A stretch of 64,000 nucleotides of DNA, from the NCBI RefSeq assembly GCF_021183625.1, contig NZ_CP089214.1, positions 4,278,001-4,342,000 of the forward strand. The letters run 5' to 3'. This DNA comes from Nocardia asteroides. Lineage in GTDB: Bacteria; Actinomycetota; Actinomycetes; Mycobacteriales; Mycobacteriaceae. Made by a program: the position numbers and the translations under genes. The notes beneath the pieces are model-generated. The model searched no databases, was not told the DNA's origin, and worked only from the letters and a program-made list of their open reading frames with translations. This document shows positions 59,605 to 64,000 of the stretch, one piece after another. Within the stretch, counting starts at the first letter, position 1, and each line of letters begins with the position of its first letter.

Positions 59605-60875
59605 GGCATCGGGACGCGGGCGCCACCGTCGAGGCGGAGCTGCGGTGGCGGCCCGCTCCGCTGGTCTTCATGCTGCTCGCCGTCGCCGGGGTCGCGCTGC
59701 TGCTCGCGCTGGTGGTGCAGCGGTGGCAGCTGGTCGTGTTCGCCGCGCCGATGATCGGGGTGCTGGTCACGGCGCCGTGGCAGCAGTCGCGGACCCGTAT
59801 TCAGGTGGACGGATTCGGGACGCTGCGGTGTTTCGAGACCGAGGAGGTGACGTTCGAGGTCGCCGCCTTCGTCGACGACGGGCACGCGCTGCTCCGGATG
59901 ACGCCGGAGCCGCTCGCCGGGCTGGCCGTGCACGTCGAGGGGAGTTCGGATTCCGGGCTCGCCCCGGCCGGGTTGAAACTCGCGCTCTCCGCGCAGCGGT
60001 GGGGGCGGTATCCCGCCGCGGTTCGCGTTTCCGCGCTGAGCCCCGCTGGGCTCGCCGTGGCTACCGCTGTGCTGCCCGCCGGGCAGCTGTACGTGTATCC
60101 GATCACCGATCCGCAGCGGCTCACGCTGCCGCGCATCGACATGCCGGAGCGGCTCGGCGTGCATCTGACCCGCAAGCACGGGCCCGGTGTCGAGTTCGCC
60201 GATATTCGCGCGTACGCGCCCGGCGATCAGCTGCGGCTGGTCAACTGGCCGGTCAGCGCGCGGCGCGGAAAGCTCTACGTCACCGAGCGGTTCACCAACC
60301 GCTCCGCCGACGTCGTCGTCCTGGTCGACACCTCCCAGCAGGCGCCCGGCCCCGCCACCGACTCACTGGAGCTGTCCGTGCGCGGCGCCGCCCAGGTGGT
60401 GCAATCCACCCTGCAAGCCGGTGATCGCACCGCCGTCGTCTGTCTCGGTGAGACCCCGCGCTGGTTGCGGCCCGATATCGGCCGCCGCCAGTTCTACCGG
60501 ATCGTCGACACCGTACTGGACGTCGGTGACGAGCACATCCCCACCACCGGCACCCTCGCCCCGCACGCCGCCGTCCCCCTCGGCGCGATCATCGTCGCCT
60601 TCTCCACCTTGCTCGATACTCAATTCGCGCTGGCCCTCATCGATCTCCGTAAACGCGGGCACGTGGTGATCGTGGTCGACGTTCTTCGCGGCACGCCATT
60701 CCGTGCGGGGCTCGATCCGACGCTCAGCAAAATGTGGCAGTTGGAGCGCACCGCCATGTACCGGGACATGGGGACGGTCGGCGTCGACATCGTCGGCTGG
60801 CCCGAGGACGCCCGGCTCGACCAGGTCATGAAGCTGATCCCCGAGCACCGCCGGATGATCCGAGCCCGCCGATGA
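59601..60875 (+). CDS. DUF58 domain-containing protein
   Basis: A 424-residue protein with two N-terminal helices (about 20-60), a beta-rich segment, and the DUF58 core (GVEFADIRAYAPGDQLRLVNWPVSARRGKLYV split across the motif) followed by a VWA-like part beginning VVVLVDTSQQ. It is the standard partner of MoxR. The ATG overlaps moxR by 4 bases and the stop overlaps the next gene by 4 bases. Confidence 0.92.
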
Positions 60876-61387
60876 AGCGCTTCCTCGCCGCTCTCTCCGG
60901 GATTCTGCTCGCCGTCTCCGTCTGGGTGGTCGAGCCGTGGTTCGCCCTCGCCGTCCTGGCCCTCGCCGCCATCGGCCTGTGGTTCCGGGTCGCCGCCGTC
61001 GCCGCGGTCCTCGTCGCCGTCGGGCTCGTCGCCGTCGCCGACGTCGACCTGGTCGTCTGCGCCGCGGCCGGGCTGGTCGCCACCACCTACCTGCTGAACA
61101 GCGCGACCGTCACCGCCCCCGCCGGCGTAGTCCCCACCACCATCCCCTCCGTAGTCGGCGCCCTCTTCTTCTCCGGCTGCGCGGTCCTGGCCGCAAGCGT
61201 CCCCCTCGACATCCCCTACGCCCCCCTCGCCGCCCCCGTCCTGATCCTCGTCCTCTGCGCCCTGGTCCTGCTCGGAGTAGCAGTGCGCCGCAACGGTTCC
61301 CGATCCGAACCTGCCTTACCGCCGAGCCCTGAGCTGAACCCGGCCCCTGCCGCCGCAACCTCGGTCGAGGCAGACTCCGAGCCCTGA
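60872..61387 (+). CDS. Hypothetical membrane protein, last gene of MoxR operon
   Basis: A 171-residue protein with four to five hydrophobic helices over residues 5-140 and a polar Pro/Ala/Glu tail. No family recognised. The ATGA overlap with the DUF58 gene places it in the operon, so a membrane role alongside the DUF58/DUF4129 proteins is likely. Confidence 0.8.
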   Translation: MKRFLAALSGILLAVSVWVVEPWFALAVLALAAIGLWFRVAAVAAVLVAVGLVAVADVDLVVCAAAGLVATTYLLNSATVTAPAGVVPTTIPSVVGALFFSGCAVLAASVPLDIPYAPLAAPVLILVLCALVLLGVAVRRNGSRSEPALPPSPELNPAPAAATSVEADSEP

Positions 61388-61468
61388 GAACTCCACGCAT
61401 AGAGCACGGATCGAACTACCGATCGTCGGCCTCGGAAAACCACTACCTGTGCAGTCGGCTCGGGGTGG

Positions 61469-61521
61469 TATGACGAGGATGTTGGTCATAGCGGCACGGT
61501 ATGGCGACCATCGTCGTCATA
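61469..61521. promoter_or_regulatory. Two tandem inverted repeats upstream of the flavoprotein gene
   Basis: TATGAC-N10-GTCATA (61469-61490) is followed by TATGGCGA-N6-TCGTCATA (61500-61521, one mismatch). Both use the half-site TATGACGA or a near copy, and their centres are 31 bases apart, about three helical turns. They end 43 bases before the flavoprotein ATG, a natural place for a cooperative repressor. Confidence 0.55.
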
Positions 61522-61564
61522 AGCGGGGTTCCAGCCGGCACTTCCGGTAGGCCATGATCACGCG

Positions 61565-62062
61565 ATGCCCACCCTCTACCTGATCATCTGCGCCGCGGGC
61601 ACCGCCCACCGCGCCGCCGACATGGTCCGCTCCGCCCAGGCCGAGGGCTGGTCGGTGCACTGCATAGCCACCCCCGCCGCCGTCGAACACTTCCTCGACA
61701 TCCCCGAACTGGAAACCGTCACCGGCCACGAGGTGCGCACCGCCCACCGCAACCCCGGTGACCCGCCGCTCCCGCCCGCCGACGCCGTGATCGTCGCCCC
61801 CGCCACCTACAACACCATCAACAAATGGGCAGCGGGCATCGGCGACACCTACGTCCTCATCAAACTCGCCGAGTTGACCGGGCTCGGCATCCCCATCGTC
61901 GTCGTCCCCTACGTGAACTCCGTCCTCGCCGCGAACCGCGTCTTCCACCGCAGCCTGGCCGAACTCCGGGAATCCGGAGTTCGCGTCATCTACGAACCCC
62001 ATCCACCCGGCGGAGGAGCTTTCCCCTTGGACGCCGCGCTCGCCGCGATCAAGGGTGGATGA
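61565..62062 (+). CDS. Flavoprotein domain (PPC decarboxylase-like) protein
   Basis: A 165-residue single-domain flavoprotein of the HFCD type. It starts PTLYLIICAAGTAHRAADMV, and VIVAPATYNTINKWAAGIGDT corresponds to the conserved Asn/Asp region of phosphopantothenoylcysteine decarboxylase; CoaB is absent. Actinobacteria carry such orphan flavoproteins with unknown substrates. Its TGA and the stop of the opposite gene are adjacent and form TGATCA. Confidence 0.88.
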   Translation: MPTLYLIICAAGTAHRAADMVRSAQAEGWSVHCIATPAAVEHFLDIPELETVTGHEVRTAHRNPGDPPLPPADAVIVAPATYNTINKWAAGIGDTYVLIKLAELTGLGIPIVVVPYVNSVLAANRVFHRSLAELRESGVRVIYEPHPPGGGAFPLDAALAAIKGG

Positions 62063-62272
62063 TCACGGTTCCAGGAAGAGGCGTTCGTTCGGTAGGCGCG
62101 GTGCGTTCACCGAGCCGTGTGGGCTGACCCGCACCTTTTCAGCGAGGCGGTGGTGTTCGAGGTCGCAGACGAAGACGAGCGCGGCAGTGAGACAGGCGGC
62201 GAAATGGAACTCGAGTCCGCCGATCAGGAGGGTGAGCCAGACATCGGGCTCGTGCGGGCGTGGTGAGGGCAT
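62063..62272 (-). CDS. Small hypothetical protein, third of a coupled trio
   Basis: A 69-residue protein (MPSPRPHEPDVWLTLLIGGLE at the start) with a moderately hydrophobic centre (HFAACLTAALVFVCDLEHHRL). Not recognised. The ATG lies 2 bases after the stop of the 43-residue gene, and its stop abuts that of the flavoprotein gene. Operon context is the main support. Confidence 0.6.
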   Translation of the reverse strand: MPSPRPHEPDVWLTLLIGGLEFHFAACLTAALVFVCDLEHHRLAEKVRVSPHGSVNAPRLPNERLFLEP

Positions 62273-62274
62273 GG

Positions 62275-62406
62275 TCAGGTGCGGGCCCAGTGCGCGAGAG
62301 CGACGGCCAGGCGCTCGAGCAGTTCGCGTTCCGGCGAGGGAAGGGCATACGCCGGCGGCGGTATCGGCTTCGGCTTCCTGAGGGGAAGTGGGTCCGGAGC
62401 GTTCAT
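62275..62406 (-). CDS. 43-residue hypothetical protein, second of a coupled trio
   Basis: A short frame reading MNAPDPLPLRKPKPIPPPAY, then a helix-like end ERELLERLAVALAHWART. The first half is Pro/Lys-rich and the second an amphipathic helix. ATGA overlaps the stop of the upstream 150-residue gene by 4 bases, and the next gene starts 2 bases after its stop, which is strong positional evidence for a real gene of this size. Confidence 0.6.
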   Translation of the reverse strand: MNAPDPLPLRKPKPIPPPAYALPSPERELLERLAVALAHWART

Positions 62407-62855
62407 CGCTCAGCCGCGCATTTGCGCAGAGCGGCGATCACCGCGCTCCGGGGCGGTAAAAGGGCGCTGGTTGGCGGCACGATCCAGATTCGTGCGGGTG
62501 CGCGCCGGAGCGCCGGGGACGGGAGCGGAATGTCCGTCTCCGCGATTATTGCGGCGTTGAACTCTGTGAATCCGTCGGGTGGGTGGTCGTCGGGCAGGTC
62601 GACCTCGGTCAGAAACATCCACCGTCGGGCAGGTGGATAGCAGGACACCGGCCCGCCGTGTCCGGTCGACTCGAGCCGGGCCGCGACGGCACCCCCGAGC
62701 CTGGCAGGCATGGTGAGCGCGGAAATCTCGGCACCGGGTACAAGGATTTGCCGAGCACACCATTCGGGGATGTAGGCGGGGATGCCGCACACGTTTCGGT
62801 AGTACGCACAGCGTTGCTTCGTGGTGGTGCCCCACGGCGGTGTCCTGGTGTTCAT
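62403..62855 (-). CDS. Hypothetical 150-residue protein, first of a coupled trio
   Basis: A protein with a Cys-containing N-terminal part (RCAYYRNVCGIPAYIPEWC), a central beta-rich segment (RLGGAVAARLESTGHGGPVS and RRWMFLTEVDLPDD) and a Pro-rich end. The central part faintly resembles small actinobacterial proteins annotated as primase/polymerase-like, but I would not assign that. ATG 62855 gives MNTRTPPWG. Divergent from the XRE gene across about 200 bases. Confidence 0.65.
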   Translation of the reverse strand: MNTRTPPWGTTTKQRCAYYRNVCGIPAYIPEWCARQILVPGAEISALTMPARLGGAVAARLESTGHGGPVSCYPPARRWMFLTEVDLPDDHPPDGFTEFNAAIIAETDIPLPSPALRRAPARIWIVPPTSALLPPRSAVIAALRKCAAER

Positions 62856-63053
62856 CGAAACCCCTGCTCTCGACCGGCGGTTTCGGCCATGGAACAGCGG
62901 CTGCGGAGTATGGTCTCGCCGAATCGGGGTGCCCGATCGGATTCGCTCGTCGGCCCAGGGGTGTGCCCGTCGCAGGTGGGAGCAGGTATTCGTAGCGGGT
63001 CCGTGGCCGCACCCGAAATGGGTGCACCGGCGGACCCGGAATGGGGGAAGTTC

Positions 63054-63950
63054 ATGGATCAGGTCCAAACGGCATCGACACTGCCGCGTCGGCAACTCGG
63101 TCGATACCTCCGTGAATGGCGGTCGCGGGTCGGCTTGACCCAGGCGGCGGCCGGGCGGTTGGTGGAGATGAGCGCCAGTGCGCTGCAACGGATCGAGGCG
63201 GGTGAGACGACGCGGCTGCGCGGCCGCGATATCGAAGCGCTCTGCGATGTGTACGGGGTGCCGCCGGAAACCACCACGGCGTTCGTCGGGTTGGCACGGC
63301 AGGCAAATGTGAAGAGTTGGTGGCACCAGTACGGGGATCTGATCCCACCGGATTTCAACGTTTACGTCGGGCTGGAATCCGTTGCGGCGAAGATTTATTC
63401 ATATCAACCCGAGTTGATTCCGGGGCTCCTCCAGACTCCGCAGTACGTGTACGAGTTGATCCGGAACCGGCAGCCGGAAGGCCCGGTGGTGGAGTGGGAA
63501 CAGCACGTCGAGTTCAGGGCGCATCGGCGGACGATCATCAACCGGCGAACGGAGCCCGTTCGCCTCGATGTCGTGATCGGCGAGGCTGCCCTGCGCAGAC
63601 CTGTCGGAAGTCCGGGGGCGATGGCGAGGCAGTTGCGGCACCTCGCGGATGTGCCCGGCCAGTTGCCGCACGTCACGGTCCGGATATTGCCCTTCGCGGC
63701 GGGATTTCCGGGTGGAGTCTCGCTGTCGCCCTTCGTCATTCTCGGGTTCGGCGAAATGACGCCCGGCGAGCCGATCGAGCCACCGGTCGTCTACCTCGAA
63801 GCAGTGGTGGGCAACCTCTACCTCGAAAAGCCGGACGACACGTCGAACTATCATGAGGCGTATGACCGGCTGGCGCGTGCCGCGCTGGATGAGGTGGCAA
63901 GCAGGCAACTGCTTCGACAGGTGGCAAGGGAGTACGAACGTGGAGCATGA
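63054..63950 (+). CDS. XRE helix-turn-helix regulator with DUF5753 domain
   Basis: A 298-residue protein. Residues 14-70 hold the Cro/C1-type HTH (GRYLREWRSRVGLTQAAAGRL, ASALQRIEAGETTRLR), and from about 105 the DUF5753 (Scr1-like) effector domain (YSYQPELIPGLLQTPQYVYEL, LDVVIGEAALRRPVG). These regulators pair with DUF397 proteins in development and antibiotic control in actinomycetes (WhiJ/BldB-related). GGGGGAAG lies just before ATG 63054. The DUF397 gene begins 11 bases before its stop. Confidence 0.93.
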   Translation: MDQVQTASTLPRRQLGRYLREWRSRVGLTQAAAGRLVEMSASALQRIEAGETTRLRGRDIEALCDVYGVPPETTTAFVGLARQANVKSWWHQYGDLIPPDFNVYVGLESVAAKIYSYQPELIPGLLQTPQYVYELIRNRQPEGPVVEWEQHVEFRAHRRTIINRRTEPVRLDVVIGEAALRRPVGSPGAMARQLRHLADVPGQLPHVTVRILPFAAGFPGGVSLSPFVILGFGEMTPGEPIEPPVVYLEAVVGNLYLEKPDDTSNYHEAYDRLARAALDEVASRQLLRQVAREYERGA

Positions 63951-64000
63951 CCTTCCGGAGTTGACGTTCCACAAGAGCACCTTCAGCCAGGCAGGCGGAG
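63940..64000 (+). CDS. DUF397 domain-containing protein (truncated by window end)
   Basis: The first 20 codons, MEHDLPELTFHKSTFSQAGG, match the DUF397 start in which a K-S-x-x-S motif is followed by a Gly-rich turn. The GTG overlaps the XRE gene end by 11 bases. DUF397 proteins are small partners, often antitoxin-like, of Scr1/WhiJ-type regulators. The rest lies beyond the window. Confidence 0.8.
   Translation, partial: MEHDLPELTFHKSTFSQAGG

Noticed and set aside
62139-62348. 69-codon minus-strand frame overlapping the small orphan genes
   Set aside because: Arg/Pro-rich product in a different frame; the alternative trio has tight start/stop coupling and better composition.
62583-63950. 455-codon version of the XRE regulator
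   Set aside because: The extra N-terminal residues overlap the divergent gene and lack homology; ATG 63054 has a strong ribosome site and the family N-terminus.

Overview
The window is GC-rich actinobacterial DNA from a mycolic-acid-containing genus, most likely Nocardia (Rhodococcus is the main alternative). The evidence is the gene content and order: ftsH-folE-folP-folB-folK-DUF3180-DUF6779-DUF2520-panC-panD-coaX, lysS-lsr2-clpC1, mhuD/hydrolase, mutY/canB, radA-lpqE-carD-ispD-ispF-cysS-rlmB and kstR with sterol side-chain genes follow the Mycobacterium tuberculosis Rv3574-Rv3610 block as I remember it, with Nocardia-type insertions. No tRNA, rRNA, CRISPR array or insertion sequence was seen. 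The window is densely coding, with frequent 1-4 base start/stop overlaps.

Layout. 1-7.2 kb: a LysR regulator, an aldehyde dehydrogenase/SDR pair, a divergent PucR regulator and small DUF2277, DUF1266 and PH-like genes. 7.5-17.9 kb: membrane protease FtsH, the tetrahydrofolate pathway, then the pantothenate/CoA pathway. 17.9-19.0 kb: cysteine dioxygenase and a rhodanese behind a 13-codon Cys-Cys leader peptide with four mutually exclusive hairpin segments. 19.1-25.6 kb: lysS, lsr2, an FHA-HTH protein and clpC1. 25.7-29.2 kb: an orphan histidine kinase and a cobalamin-riboswitch-controlled cbtB-cbtA cobalt uptake operon. 29.2-39.7 kb: the conserved mhuD to rlmB block. disA, normally next to radA, is absent from its expected place.

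39.7-47.2 kb: an enoyl-CoA hydratase, an acyl-CoA dehydrogenase, a zinc-type ABC importer with a Zur-like operator at its promoter, and a fused trehalose-phosphatase/GH15 enzyme. 47.5-55.4 kb: kstR faces a sterol side-chain operon (fadE34, fadE28, fadE29, chsH2, chsH1, ltp2) across a perfect KstR palindrome. A duplicated 76-82 bp element sits at the chsH2/chsH1 and chsH1/ltp2 junctions. 55.4-61.4 kb: a NUDIX hydrolase, an AFG1/ZapE ATPase and a five-gene MoxR/DUF58/DUF4129 operon. 61.4-64 kb: a flavoprotein behind two tandem inverted repeats, three tightly coupled small orphan genes, and a divergent XRE-DUF5753/DUF397 pair cut by the window end.

At least a dozen genes have a TAnnnT -10 box 6-8 bases before their start codon, which implies leaderless mRNAs. 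Functional assignments rest on motifs and remembered homologues; no database search was run.
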